Assembly: GCF_001460935.1 (NCBI RefSeq)
Contig: NZ_LN906597.1
Coordinates: forward strand, 1,479,743 to 1,543,742
From: Candidatus Ichthyocystis hellenicum
Lineage (GTDB): Bacteria > Pseudomonadota > Gammaproteobacteria > Burkholderiales > 2013Ark19i
DNA: 64,000 bases
Reading direction: 5' to 3'
The translations under genes were made by a program, and so were the position numbers. Below, piece by piece: positions 49,928 through 59,998 of this stretch. Under the pieces are notes generated by a model, which saw only the letters and a program-made list of their open reading frames with translations, did no database searches and was not told the DNA's origin. Each line of letters begins with the position of its first letter. The stretch's first letter is position 1.

Positions 49928-50362
49928 AATAAGGAAGAACATTATCATAAAAACAACACGATAATTCAAGTGCTTTATAACAAATTATTCAACACATTAA
50001 TCCTAGCACCCACAAAACTATATCTGTCAAGACTGACAACAAAACTAAATTTAGACTCAGATTAATAAAAAAATAAAATCGTACTTTTTACCATTTCCGA
50101 TACAAATCAACTTCAGAGAATAAGAAAAATATATATTTAAGCAAATTATACAGACCCAAACAATTTTTTTGTTTTTTATATTACAATTAGGGCAGTGGGC
50201 ATCTTTTCGGTACATGAATCATTTAGCTTTTTATCATTGAATAATATAAATCCCCTAGCAGGACACTACTAGGGGGGTTGCTATTTTTAGTTTAGTAATT
50301 ATTTTTTCCAAGTCTGTCTATAAATAAACGAACACGAATTCATTTAAACTAAGGCGCAAAGT
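49928..50362. other. AT-rich intergenic region between divergent tRNA-Leu and queA
   Basis: About 435 bases with no supportable ORF. It contains a GC-rich hairpin at 50252-50275 followed by a T-stretch on the plus strand, although no plus-strand gene precedes it. It could end a small untranslated RNA starting after 49928 or act in the queA leader. Confidence 0.5.
50252..50275 (+). terminator. Hairpin with T-stretch upstream of queA
   Basis: CCCCTAG (50252-50258) pairs with CTAGGGG (50269-50275); two more inner pairs follow after a C/A mismatch, leaving loop GACA. Then GGTTGCTATTTTTAG. This looks like an intrinsic terminator or attenuator about 90 bases before the queA ATG. It does not match the preQ1-I riboswitch consensus I know. 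Confidence 0.5.
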
Positions 50363-51385
50363 ATGGATCTCACCACATCTGACTTTGATTTTGAAATGGA
50401 CCATAGCTACATTGCTCAACATCCTGAAGAAAATAGGGAATTTGCCAAATTGATGAATGTTTCCGATGGAGAAAGAATAAGACATCAATTCATTTATGAC
50501 CTAGAAGAAATTATAACTGACGAGTACATAATAGTAAGAAATAATACAAAAGTGGTCTGTGCCCGCCTAAGGTGCACAAAAGCAACTGGCGGCAAAATAG
50601 AAGTTTTCCTTGAAAGATTGGTTGACAATAATACTGCTATTGTTCAGATAAGATCACACAAAAAAGTAAAGCTCCCACTGTCTGTTTTCATCAACACAGA
50701 TAATAAGATTACAATAAGAGAAAGATTTGATGATTCATTTTTCATAGCAGAATCTAGCAACATAATGGAACTTTTTAACCAATATGGCGAAGTTCCAATT
50801 CCTCATTACCTAAGAAGAGACCCTTCAAATCGTGATAAACATGACTATCAAACTGTTTTCGCTAGTATTCCTGGGGCTGTAGCAGCGCCAACTGCTGGAC
50901 TGCATTTCAGTGAAAATTTGATTGAAAAACTCATAAACAAAGGAGTTGAATTTTACGATATTACGCTCCACGTTGGAGCCGGAACTTTCAACCCAATTAG
51001 AACCGATAATATAATGGAACACGAAATGCACGAGGAATACTACAGAGTTCCAAACGAAACGAGAGAAGCAATAGAGTCAGGAAAAAGAAATGGAAAAAAG
51101 ACACTAGCAATAGGAACGACCGTAGTACGTGCCCTAGAGAGTTTCTTCATACAAGAACAAAAAGACGATCAATGGAAACCAACCCGTCTGTTCATAACAC
51201 CAGGGTTCAAATTCAACGCCGTAGACATGCTGCTCACAAACTTTCATTTACCAAAATCATCACTCATAATACTCGTATCCAGCTTTGCAGGAAAAGATCT
51301 AATAAAAAAATGCTACCTAGATGCAATGAAGAACAACTACCGCTTTTTTAGCTACGGAGATGCAATGTTGCTCAAAAGAGAATAG
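50363..51385 (+). CDS. queA: S-adenosylmethionine:tRNA ribosyltransferase-isomerase
   Basis: 340 residues. Conserved DFDFE-x-D-x-S-YIAQHP N-terminus, the GAVAAPTAGLHFSE segment, LHVGAGTFNPI, HEMHEEYY, TTVVRALES and YRFFSYGDAMLL C-terminus. Transfers ribose from SAM to preQ1 in tRNA to make epoxyqueuosine. In other betaproteobacteria queA is followed by tgt-yajC-secD-secF; here tgt is missing and queA is convergent with those genes. Composition is more AT-rich and Lys/Asn-rich than neighbours by eye. Confidence 0.95.
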   Translation: MDLTTSDFDFEMDHSYIAQHPEENREFAKLMNVSDGERIRHQFIYDLEEIITDEYIIVRNNTKVVCARLRCTKATGGKIEVFLERLVDNNTAIVQIRSHKKVKLPLSVFINTDNKITIRERFDDSFFIAESSNIMELFNQYGEVPIPHYLRRDPSNRDKHDYQTVFASIPGAVAAPTAGLHFSENLIEKLINKGVEFYDITLHVGAGTFNPIRTDNIMEHEMHEEYYRVPNETREAIESGKRNGKKTLAIGTTVVRALESFFIQEQKDDQWKPTRLFITPGFKFNAVDMLLTNFHLPKSSLIILVSSFAGKDLIKKCYLDAMKNNYRFFSYGDAMLLKRE

Positions 51386-52238
51386 TACCCTGTATGATCA
51401 ACAAAACCGCGAAAACAACAACTATGCCTTGATATACTCTATGAATAATCTTATAAGGACGTGCATCATCATCTGAGTTTCCTTCAGCCGCAGGAAGCAA
51501 ATTAGGTAAATCACTACTAAATAAAGACAGAGAAGAAAGCAAGAATTTTTTACTGTCATTAGAAACAGAAGGAGAAAGCCCCCAGGTCACGCGAGTAAAA
51601 AAATAAGAAAAGTTAGTCAACAAACACATCATGAATATCAAAAATCTAGATGGTATCCAATCAAGCCACTCAAAATAAACATCAAATAACGACGAACCTA
51701 GCCCCTGGGAATCAGCAAAAATCTTAGTCCTGTAAGAAAAGAAATACAAAATACCTCCCAATGGACCGAGAATTATAGACCACACCAATGGAGCTACTAC
51801 CAATCGCTCAAAAATAATACCAACAGCTAGCATAGAATTAGAACCGCCTTCACCAGCATCCACCAAAGATGAACCACAAAGCTCTACCCAAGGGGAAAAC
51901 TTATCTAGAACTTTACTGGACAAAGAATATAGGCAACAATCGCAGTCTGAAATAAAGGCGTGAAATGGAATTAGTAGAAGATAAAGCAATACCAACAGAG
52001 CCAAGCACAAAACTATGTTGGCGTAGTAAGCGACAAAAAAGACTACCCACACTGAAATAGAGGACAAAAAAGAGACCGACAAGAGGCGCAACCCTAGGGG
52101 GAGAGGCGCCTCCAACAGTCTGTACAGAGAGGCTACCACAAAAGATGAAGCACTAGATGAGTAAAAAATCCAGCGCAAACACAAAAATCGGTCACAAAAA
52201 AACGAAATTAGCGCAGCCAAAACCAGCATAGAATGCAT
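51372..52238 (-). CDS. CobD/CbiB-AmpE-like integral membrane protein
   Basis: 288 residues with about six hydrophobic segments. The central GIIFERLVVAPLVWSIILGP and later EWLDWIPSRF resemble the FARRVVAPLFW and LDWxPAR signatures of the CobD/CbiB-AmpE group. In cobalamin producers CobD makes adenosylcobinamide; AmpE is a beta-lactamase regulator. No other cobalamin gene is in the window, so the role is unassigned. 3' end overlaps convergent queA by 14 bases; start lies 20 bases after secF. Confidence 0.7.
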   Translation of the reverse strand: MHSMLVLAALISFFCDRFLCLRWIFYSSSASSFVVASLYRLLEAPLPLGLRLLSVSFLSSISVWVVFFVAYYANIVLCLALLVLLYLLLIPFHAFISDCDCCLYSLSSKVLDKFSPWVELCGSSLVDAGEGGSNSMLAVGIIFERLVVAPLVWSIILGPLGGILYFFSYRTKIFADSQGLGSSLFDVYFEWLDWIPSRFLIFMMCLLTNFSYFFTRVTWGLSPSVSNDSKKFLLSSLSLFSSDLPNLLPAAEGNSDDDARPYKIIHRVYQGIVVVFAVLLIIQGTILF

Positions 52239-52258
52239 ATATATTCCTCCGGCAACAA

Positions 52259-53224
52259 CTAAACTATAGCACCAGCATTAGCATCATTACGATCCACTAC
52301 CTTCTTTACTACAAACTGATCCTTTGATACACCAAACCACATTAACAAAGGTGACGAAACTAAAACAGATGAATAAATACCAAAGCAAATTCCTATCGTA
52401 AGAGCTAAAGCAAAATTATGTATGGCCCCACCTCCAAAAAAAAGCATAGAGGTAACCATCATCTGAGTACAGAGATGAGTAATAACCGTTCTAGAGAGAG
52501 TACTAGTAATCGCATGATCTATAACCCTGGAAGTAGTAAGATGTCTATAATTTATGAAAGTCTCACGAACACGATCAAAAATAACAACGGACTCATTTAC
52601 AGAGTACCCTAAAACAGCCAATACAGCAGCTAACACAGATAAAGAGAACTCCCACTGAAAAAATGAGAAAAATCCAAGTATGATGACCACATCATGAAGA
52701 TTTGCAATAATTGCGGACAAAGCAAAACGCCACTCAAATCTAAACGCAAGGTAAGAAACTATGCCCACACACACCAGAACAATAGCCATCATGCCATCAC
52801 GTGCAAGATCAGAACCAACCTGAGGACCAACAAACTCAGCCCGTTTTATAACTGGATTACTCCCAGCAGAAGAAAGAATGTTATTGCTAAATTTATCAAC
52901 ATCCAATCGAGCACCACTAAAAATTCCTAAAGTACTAACATCCTTACCAGAAAGACGAATTAACACATCACGGCTAGATCCATAATTTTGCACGAACGTC
53001 TCTTTAAGTCCTTCTTTTATCAATGAATTTCTTATAGAAGAAATATCTACCGAAGAAGAATATCTAACTTCTATGATAGTACCACCAGTAAATTCAGTAG
53101 ATAAATTTAGGCCTTTAGTCCAAAGAAAATATACAGAAATAGCGAATACAAAAACTGAAAACACGTTAAAAAAAACAGAGAATCGCATAAATGGAATTGT
53201 CATCCTTAAGCGAAAAAACTCCAT
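52259..53224 (-). CDS. secF: Protein-export membrane protein SecF
   Basis: 321 residues. Six membrane helices with a periplasmic loop after the first (about 35-130), the FTGGTIIEVRY segment near residue 45, and the conserved GYSVNESVVIFDRVRE (about 205-220). With SecD it drives late steps of Sec export using the proton gradient. Downstream of secD by 26 bases. Confidence 0.96.
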   Translation of the reverse strand: MEFFRLRMTIPFMRFSVFFNVFSVFVFAISVYFLWTKGLNLSTEFTGGTIIEVRYSSSVDISSIRNSLIKEGLKETFVQNYGSSRDVLIRLSGKDVSTLGIFSGARLDVDKFSNNILSSAGSNPVIKRAEFVGPQVGSDLARDGMMAIVLVCVGIVSYLAFRFEWRFALSAIIANLHDVVIILGFFSFFQWEFSLSVLAAVLAVLGYSVNESVVIFDRVRETFINYRHLTTSRVIDHAITSTLSRTVITHLCTQMMVTSMLFFGGGAIHNFALALTIGICFGIYSSVLVSSPLLMWFGVSKDQFVVKKVVDRNDANAGAIV

Positions 53225-53250
53225 TTACACTCTCCCAAAATTAAAATACA

Positions 53251-55131
53251 TCAATCATTAGCAGAAAAATTAGATTTCCAAATTTGCCCTATAGAGACTG
53301 ATTGTGGTGAACGACGCAGATAAACCAAGTCAACTATAGTTCTAGAAATAACTACAGAAGAAAATAAAGAAGTACCTATTCCTATACAGTGAACAACAGC
53401 AAAACCACGTATAGGACCAGAACCAAATATAAGCAATGCAACACCAGCAATAAGAGTTGTAACGTTAGAGTCTATAATGGTAGAAAAAGCACGAGAATAC
53501 CCTTCCCTAATAGCAAAAACGGGCAAAGCACCGGAGCGCAACTCCTCGCGTATCCGTTCATTTATGAGAACATTCGCATCAATAGCCATACCTAAGGTTA
53601 AAGCAATAGCAGCGATACCGGGTAAAGTTAAAGTTGCCTGAAGAATAGACAAAATAGCAACCAAAAACAACAAATTAATCACCAATGAAATAACTGAGAT
53701 AAACCCAAAAAATCTGTAATAAAGCACCATAAACAAAGCGATAGCAAACAGACCAGATAAAGTAGCACGAACTCCCTTCTTAATATTCTCTGCCCCTAAC
53801 CTAGGACCAATCGTTCTCTCTTCCACAATATCCATAGGAGCAGCTAAAGATCCAGCACGCAAGAGGAGCGCGGTCTCACCTGCTTCTTCAAAGGTAAAAC
53901 TACCAGTTATCTGAACGCGACCATTTGGAATCTCTTCATTAATTCGTGGGGCAGTTACAACATTTGCCAACCCATCCTCCAAAAGCACTATAGCAAGACG
54001 TTTTCCAACATTTTCACGAGTTAATTCACGAAAAATCTCCGCACCTGATGAATCCAACTGCAAGGAAACAGCTGGTTGATTATTACGATCAAAATCAGCA
54101 TCAGCACGAATAATATGATCTCCAGTAAGAAGAATAGCCTTATTAACCACCACCCTTACCTTGCTATCTCCATCTGAAGATTTAAGAGGAAACGATTCCT
54201 CGTAAGAAGGAAGAGAGTCAACAGGTAACAGTTGATCACCCTCCGAAGACAGCATATGCATTTCCAAAGTAGCAGTCTTACCAAGAATCTTTTTAGCTTG
54301 AGCAACATCCTGAACCCCAGGTAACTCCACAACTATCCTGTCCTTACCCTGCTGCTGAATTAATGGCTCAGAAACTCCAAGTTCATTCACTCTTCTATGT
54401 AGCGTTGTAACATTATGCTGTATAGCATCAGAAATTATCTTTTCCCTTTCTTTGGGCTTAATACGAGCAGTAACCAAAAACTTCCCAGAGCCAACACGTT
54501 CTTGGAAGTATAAATCTGGATAATACCTTCTAAGAAAATCTATCCCCAACCTCATATCAGACGGCGACCAAAAAAGTATCTCAATAGAATCATCACGTGA
54601 AAGTACAGCAGCATGGGAAATATGCTTACGTCGCAATAAATTGCGTAACGAAAAAGCCGAGCTTTCCCGGTACTTCTTTATGGCACCAGAAACATCAACC
54701 TGAAACAAAAAATGAACCCCACCACGTAGATCAAGACCCAGGTACATAGGAACAGCATGGATTTTAGATAACCATCCAGGCGATGACGACAAAAGATCCA
54801 CTGCAATAGTATAATCCTTCCTGAGGACAGAATCTCCGTTTATTTCCTTATCCAACAAGTCACGAGCCTTAAGCTGATCATCGGTAGAAAAAAGACGGAG
54901 CCTCAAGGACGACTTAATCAGGCTCAAATCGTCGTAAGGAATTTTTGCCAAATTAAGGGCAGAGGCAACCCTATCTTTGACCGATTCGTCAATCTTAACC
55001 CCAGAATGAGCTGGTATCATCTGAACGGCAGGGCTGTCACCAAAAAAATTAGGAAGTGCGTACAACAACATCAACACAACAGCAATAAAAACAAAGCCGC
55101 CCCTAAGGAAAAGAAAGCGCCCAACCTTCAT
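53251..55131 (-). CDS. secD: Protein-export membrane protein SecD
   Basis: 626 residues. N-terminal helix, the LGLDLRGGVHFL motif (about 128-139), large periplasmic P1 domain (about 140-450), and a six-helix C-terminal region with GMAIDANVLINERIREE. Works with SecF and YajC in Sec-dependent translocation. Length near E. coli SecD (615). Confidence 0.97.
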   Translation of the reverse strand: MKVGRFLFLRGGFVFIAVVLMLLYALPNFFGDSPAVQMIPAHSGVKIDESVKDRVASALNLAKIPYDDLSLIKSSLRLRLFSTDDQLKARDLLDKEINGDSVLRKDYTIAVDLLSSSPGWLSKIHAVPMYLGLDLRGGVHFLFQVDVSGAIKKYRESSAFSLRNLLRRKHISHAAVLSRDDSIEILFWSPSDMRLGIDFLRRYYPDLYFQERVGSGKFLVTARIKPKEREKIISDAIQHNVTTLHRRVNELGVSEPLIQQQGKDRIVVELPGVQDVAQAKKILGKTATLEMHMLSSEGDQLLPVDSLPSYEESFPLKSSDGDSKVRVVVNKAILLTGDHIIRADADFDRNNQPAVSLQLDSSGAEIFRELTRENVGKRLAIVLLEDGLANVVTAPRINEEIPNGRVQITGSFTFEEAGETALLLRAGSLAAPMDIVEERTIGPRLGAENIKKGVRATLSGLFAIALFMVLYYRFFGFISVISLVINLLFLVAILSILQATLTLPGIAAIALTLGMAIDANVLINERIREELRSGALPVFAIREGYSRAFSTIIDSNVTTLIAGVALLIFGSGPIRGFAVVHCIGIGTSLFSSVVISRTIVDLVYLRRSPQSVSIGQIWKSNFSAND

Positions 55132-55144
55132 AGGTAACTCCCGA

Positions 55145-55486
55145 TCAAAATTCCAAAGTACCCTTAGGCAGGAGAGAACTTACAGCAGCTTTTTGAATAC
55201 AAACCTGAACGTTATCAGCTATTTTGACATCCAAAAATGTCTCTGACTTTTTAACAATTATGCCAGAAATACCACCAACAGTAACAATCTCGTCACCAAC
55301 ATCTAAACTTTCTATCATCTCCTTCAGTGCTTTTTGCTTCTTAGATTGAGGCCTAATAACAAAAAAGTACATAACAGCAAAGATAGCAGCAATAAAGGCA
55401 ACATTTAACCACGGATCTGGTTGTTGTGGAGCAGCAGCAGAAGAAGAAACAGTTGTTGCAGCAAAAACATCATTAAAAAAACCCAC
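55145..55486 (-). CDS. yajC: Sec translocon accessory subunit YajC
   Basis: 113 residues from GTG 55486, chosen because GGAGG lies a few bases upstream; the longer frame to 55561 lacks a signal. One membrane helix (about 30-50, VAFIAAIFAVMYFFVIRPQ) followed by RPQ-x-KQ-K and a small cytosolic domain with GDEIVTVGGISGII. Precedes secD by 13 bases. Confidence 0.95.
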   Translation of the reverse strand: MGFFNDVFAATTVSSSAAAPQQPDPWLNVAFIAAIFAVMYFFVIRPQSKKQKALKEMIESLDVGDEIVTVGGISGIIVKKSETFLDVKIADNVQVCIQKAAVSSLLPKGTLEF

Positions 55487-55742
55487 AAAAACCTCCTTGC
55501 AAGTAAACCATAACTCAGATAGATAGTTGTTGAAAACCAAATCCGAGGGATTATACCACACTGGGAAAATTTTTCTCTCTCAAGCAATAAACCCCATGAT
55601 CAAGCTTAGTGGGACTAGGATAATCGGGCCAGAACCAGTAGGAAAAATACTATTGCTACAGTAGCAGGCGCATTTGCAAAGCACCGTTAGCAAATCATTT
55701 TCAAAAAATGCGAAACAAAATACCATTAACCCAAAAAATTAC

Positions 55743-56432
55743 TCATTGCGGAAATTTAATTTTTTCGTGTATCCACTCCCTCAAATCATCAATCTCCTCT
55801 TTAGCCAAATTATGCCCAATATCATACTTATTATAAGTCAAACGATCAGGAAAAAGACTAGCCAAAACATTTTCCGTAACTCTACGAACATCTTCAGGAA
55901 TAATTTCGTCCCTAAGTCCTTCTGCAAAAAAAATAGGAGTGTCAATATTTTTCTGTACAATATCATCCGAAGGCAAGTCAATATCTCTCAGCATTGAAGA
56001 TAGAGAGAATATCCCTCCTATTTGCCTCTTCATCATAATACTTAACATAAGACAAACAATTCCACCTTGAGAAAAGCCGCCAAGGAATATATTACGCTCA
56101 GAAAAGTTGTCTTTTTTTATGGCATCTTCGATTACATCAAGTACCCGCTGACAAGAAGCTGCTAACCCATCAGCATCACCTATACCAATATCCCAAGACA
56201 AACTAAGATTAAACCACGAACGCATTACTTCTCCTGAAAAGTAAGGAATTGATTTATATGGAGCATTCAAGGCAATAACCTTACTTCCATATCGAGCAGA
56301 ATAAAGCGCTTCCCCTAAAAACATCAAATTCTCTGCATTGTCACCCAAGCCATGCAGCAAAATAATAAGAATTAAAGGATTATCCCCCCAAGACCTGATA
56401 ACACAATCTCCCAAAACACGTTCATCAGTCAT
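55743..56432 (-). CDS. Alpha/beta-hydrolase, carboxylesterase/phospholipase type
   Basis: 229 residues from ATG 56432. Oxyanion segment LLHGLGDNAENL, nucleophile Ser121 in GFSQGG, Asp175 (GLRDEIIP) and His207 (DIGHNL) form a complete triad. Belongs to the small carboxylesterase/acyl-protein-thioesterase group (EstB, YpfH). Cytosolic; natural substrate unknown. Upstream and divergent to mgtA. Confidence 0.88.
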   Translation of the reverse strand: MTDERVLGDCVIRSWGDNPLILIILLHGLGDNAENLMFLGEALYSARYGSKVIALNAPYKSIPYFSGEVMRSWFNLSLSWDIGIGDADGLAASCQRVLDVIEDAIKKDNFSERNIFLGGFSQGGIVCLMLSIMMKRQIGGIFSLSSMLRDIDLPSDDIVQKNIDTPIFFAEGLRDEIIPEDVRRVTENVLASLFPDRLTYNKYDIGHNLAKEEIDDLREWIHEKIKFPQ

Positions 56433-56605
56433 AAAAAACACCAAACAAAAAATAAAAGATTACCGACATTCTAAGCTATGTAAATCGATATTAACCTAGA
56501 ACATAATCACTCCATGGAAATGATTCAGATAAGACACATCTAGTTTCTGATACAATCTAAATTTTACAGAAACACCCAAAACAAAACGCAACCGGATCGT
56601 GGAAC

Positions 56606-59365
56606 ATGACCATGATTATAATAGACCGTTTCAGAAAAATTTTCGCTAGCTTTGTCACCAGTAGGGGCATAACCCGCCACTTCAGGCGTTTTTTACTCTT
56701 GGATAACATAAAAAAATCAAATGTCATACACGACACAGCCCTACATAATTTCTTTTTGTCCATGTCTAAGCAAACTGTTTCTGAGTTAGTTGACGAACTT
56801 GACAGTCACCCTGAAGGATTAACAACTGATCAAGTACACGCAAAGCAAGAACAGTTTGGATTGAATCAAATTGACTCAGAACGCCAGACAAGCCCCATAC
56901 TTCATATTTGGCAGTGTTACCGTAATCCGTTCAACTTGTTACTTTCCATCCTAGCTGTAATTTCTTACATAACAAGAGATTACAACTCTTCCTCTATAAT
57001 TACCGTAATGGTTTTTCTCTCTACAATGTTACGTTTTTTTCAGGAAAGCAGGTCTAACCGTGCGGCAGATCGCCTCCAAGAAATGGTTAGCAACACGGCC
57101 ACTGTTTTGCGAAGAGATACCCCATCTAATTCATCATCAACATCCTCTTCACCCCAAACAGCTCTTCACAGAAGTAGTGACCTCCCCATTCATGAGCTAG
57201 TTCCAGGAGACATAATTCGACTAACTGCTGGGGACATGATCCCTGCTGATGTTAGAGTTTTGCAAGCAAAAGATCTATTTATCAATCAATCAGCAATGAC
57301 CGGCGAATCAATGCCAATAGAAAAATTTGCTATCTCCAGATCGAACAACCCGGAAACTTTCCTAGACCTGGACAATATTTGCTTCATGGGTACTAATGTT
57401 GTAAGCGGATCAGCGATTGCAATTATCCTTACAACGGGAAAAAATACATACTTTGGAACTCTAGCACAGCGCGCAAGTGTTCCCTACACAGATGTAGGAA
57501 GCGTTTTTCAAAAAAACATAAACAAAATAAGTTGGTTATTAATATTATTCATGCTAGTTATGGTTCCATGTATTTTTGCCATTAATTTTTTTACAAAAGG
57601 CAGCTTAGTAGAGTCAATATTCTTTGCTTTGTCTATAGCGGTTGGATTAACTCCTGAAATGCTTCCAATGATATCAACAGCAACGCTAGCAAAAGGAGCG
57701 GTTGCCCTTTCGAAAAAAAAAGTCATTGTAAAACGCCTGGACGCTATACAAAATTTTGGATCAATGACAATATTGTGCACAGATAAAACTGGCACTTTAA
57801 CTCAAGATAAGATAGTGCTGGAGTGCTACACCGACGTTTTTGGCCATCCATCAGATCGAGTTTTAGAACATGCATACCTAAACAGCTACTACCAAACTGG
57901 GCTCAAGAATTTGCTCGACATTGCCGTACTAGAACATGCAGAGCTGCAGCGAGAACTAAATCTAGCAGCAAACTTTCGCAAAGTTGACGAAATTCCATTT
58001 GATTTCCACCGAAGAAGAATGTCTGTTGTAGTTAACGAACAGGAAGACCATCATCTACTGATTTGCAAAGGTGCAGTAGAAGAAATTGTGACTATATGTA
58101 CTAGCATTTACTACAACGACCAAAAGGTAGAATTAACTAATGAAGCACTTGACACTATATACAATGTAACATCGGGGTTAAATGAACAAGGACTTCGTGT
58201 GGTTGGAGTTGCTGTAAAAGAACTACCTCCTGATCGTGAAACTTATTCTGTTGGAGATGAGAGTGAAATGACCCTCGTTGGATACGTCGCTTTTTTGGAC
58301 CCTCCAAAAGAATCAACAGCACCAGCGATTAAGGCACTCTTGGAGCACGGAGTGTCTATAAAGATCCTTACTGGTGACAATGAGCTCGTAACTAGAAAAA
58401 TTTGTCACGAAGTTGACTTACCTATCACAGGAATAGCCTTAGGACAAGATATTGATAAAGCATCTAACGATGAACTAAAAGAAATAGTTGAAAAATGCAA
58501 TATTTTTGCGAAACTATCACCAACTCACAAGGAAAAAATTATTTGTCAACTAAGGGAATTAGGACATGTTATTGGTTATGTTGGTGATGGAATAAATGAC
58601 GCAGCAGCTTTACGGGCAGCAGACGTAGGAATATCGGTTGATTCAGCTGTAGATATCTCTAAAGAGGCTGCAGATGTTATTTTGCTGGAAAAAAGCCTTA
58701 TGGTCCTAGAAGAGGGAGTAATACAGGGCAGAAAAACTTTTGCCAACATGACTAAATACATAAGAATGACAATAAGCGGAAATTTCGGCAATGTCCTGTC
58801 GATAGTGATAGCAAGCATTTTTTTACCATTCTTACCCCTTCTACCACTGCAGATCTTGACCCAAAATTTAATATACGACCTATCTCAAACGGTTATTCCT
58901 TTAGACAACGTTGACAGGGAAACAATAGAATCTCCATGCCTTTGGAATTTTAACAATCTGACATCGTTTATGCTGTTCTTTGGTCCTCTGAGCTCGGTTT
59001 TTGACGTTATCACATTCTTAATAATGTGGTACGTATTTGGAGCTCGCACCACCGGAGATCAATCCCTATTTCAAGCCGGATGGTTTGTTGAGAGTCTTAT
59101 TTCTCAGACGCTAGTAGTCCACATAATCAGAACAGGAAAAATACCATTTCTAGAATCCGTTGCCTCCTGGCCAGTGATTGTTACCTCTTTGGTAACTACT
59201 GTCATAGGAATAGTTATCCCACAAATCAGTATTGGTTCCTACTTTAAATTTTCACCTCTTCCTTGGCTTTATTACCCATTTCTTGTAATAATTATATTTG
59301 GGTATGTGTTATTTACACATATCGTTAAATATTTGTATTTAAAGCGTTATAAAATTTGGCACTGA
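56606..59365 (+). CDS. mgtA: Magnesium-importing P-type ATPase
   Basis: 919 residues. N-terminal basic region (1-52), then HPEGLT-DQV, the RNPFNLLLSILAVISYITRD segment typical of MgtA/MgtB, actuator domain with SAMTGESMP, phosphorylated Asp393 in DKTGTLTQD, LTGDNELVT, and hinge GDGINDAAALRAADVGISVDSAVDISKEAAD. Ten membrane helices are expected. A short Ser/Thr/Pro-rich insert (about residues 172-190, SNSSSTSSSPQT) sits in the actuator region. Imports Mg2+ when it is scarce, as inside host vacuoles. I see no mgtL-like leader in the 170 bases upstream. Confidence 0.93.
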   Translation: MTMIIIDRFRKIFASFVTSRGITRHFRRFLLLDNIKKSNVIHDTALHNFFLSMSKQTVSELVDELDSHPEGLTTDQVHAKQEQFGLNQIDSERQTSPILHIWQCYRNPFNLLLSILAVISYITRDYNSSSIITVMVFLSTMLRFFQESRSNRAADRLQEMVSNTATVLRRDTPSNSSSTSSSPQTALHRSSDLPIHELVPGDIIRLTAGDMIPADVRVLQAKDLFINQSAMTGESMPIEKFAISRSNNPETFLDLDNICFMGTNVVSGSAIAIILTTGKNTYFGTLAQRASVPYTDVGSVFQKNINKISWLLILFMLVMVPCIFAINFFTKGSLVESIFFALSIAVGLTPEMLPMISTATLAKGAVALSKKKVIVKRLDAIQNFGSMTILCTDKTGTLTQDKIVLECYTDVFGHPSDRVLEHAYLNSYYQTGLKNLLDIAVLEHAELQRELNLAANFRKVDEIPFDFHRRRMSVVVNEQEDHHLLICKGAVEEIVTICTSIYYNDQKVELTNEALDTIYNVTSGLNEQGLRVVGVAVKELPPDRETYSVGDESEMTLVGYVAFLDPPKESTAPAIKALLEHGVSIKILTGDNELVTRKICHEVDLPITGIALGQDIDKASNDELKEIVEKCNIFAKLSPTHKEKIICQLRELGHVIGYVGDGINDAAALRAADVGISVDSAVDISKEAADVILLEKSLMVLEEGVIQGRKTFANMTKYIRMTISGNFGNVLSIVIASIFLPFLPLLPLQILTQNLIYDLSQTVIPLDNVDRETIESPCLWNFNNLTSFMLFFGPLSSVFDVITFLIMWYVFGARTTGDQSLFQAGWFVESLISQTLVVHIIRTGKIPFLESVASWPVIVTSLVTTVIGIVIPQISIGSYFKFSPLPWLYYPFLVIIIFGYVLFTHIVKYLYLKRYKIWH

Positions 59366-59392
59366 TCATATTTTTTCGGAGAAACAAACCTG

Positions 59393-59974
59393 ATGATCGA
59401 GATTTGTTCTGAAGAGTTTCCTTTGGGAACGGTAATTGCTTTAGAGGAATTGTCAGTTCCGTACAAAATTGTCAAGCGTGTGACCAATGAGAAGTCGCTA
59501 CCCCCCATTAATTACAAGCAGTGCTACATAGTTGACACTGCACCATCTGGAAGCACTGATCATATATACGTACACGGCTCTTGCGCGATACTGGAATACT
59601 TATCGGATAAATATCGCATGCTTATTCCTGATAATTATCTTGACTTATTGGACACGAAGCAATGGCTATACTGGTATTGCTCTTACCTAGAGCCTTTTAT
59701 GCCCGGGATAATGGGGCTATCTCCACTTTCAATAGATAAAAGCTCCCTGCTAGATAGATTTTCAAAAATCAACCGACAGCTTGAAAGGAAGAAATTTTTA
59801 GCTCGCCTGTACTCCATAGCAGACATAGTGTTCTACACTGCATACAAGCGCTTCCGCCAAGCCTATTCTGACCACTCACATTACTACAGCAACCTGGAAG
59901 AATGGATGAGCACCATTGAAAAGAGGCCTGCTGCAGTAAGAGCCATCGAAAAAGCGGCGGCATCATCCCACTGA
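59393..59974 (+). CDS. Glutathione S-transferase-like protein (possibly SspA)
   Basis: 193 residues. A thioredoxin-like N-terminal domain (1-80) with YVHGSCAILEYLSDKY near the expected glutathione-binding ES-AI site, and a helical C-terminal domain (about 90-190). The GST catalytic Cys/Ser near the N-terminus is not obvious (ICSEEFPLG). Resembles short SspA/GST proteins but lacks the SspA CPFSHR segment. 27 bases after mgtA on the same strand, so possibly co-transcribed. Function uncertain. Confidence 0.65.
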   Translation: MIEICSEEFPLGTVIALEELSVPYKIVKRVTNEKSLPPINYKQCYIVDTAPSGSTDHIYVHGSCAILEYLSDKYRMLIPDNYLDLLDTKQWLYWYCSYLEPFMPGIMGLSPLSIDKSSLLDRFSKINRQLERKKFLARLYSIADIVFYTAYKRFRQAYSDHSHYYSNLEEWMSTIEKRPAAVRAIEKAAASSH

Positions 59975-59998
59975 TGCTCTAGTTATAGATTAATAACA

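Noticed and set aside
50252..50300. preQ1-I riboswitch before queA
   Set aside because: The hairpin has a CUAG element but lacks the A-rich 3' tail and the loop sequence of the known class.
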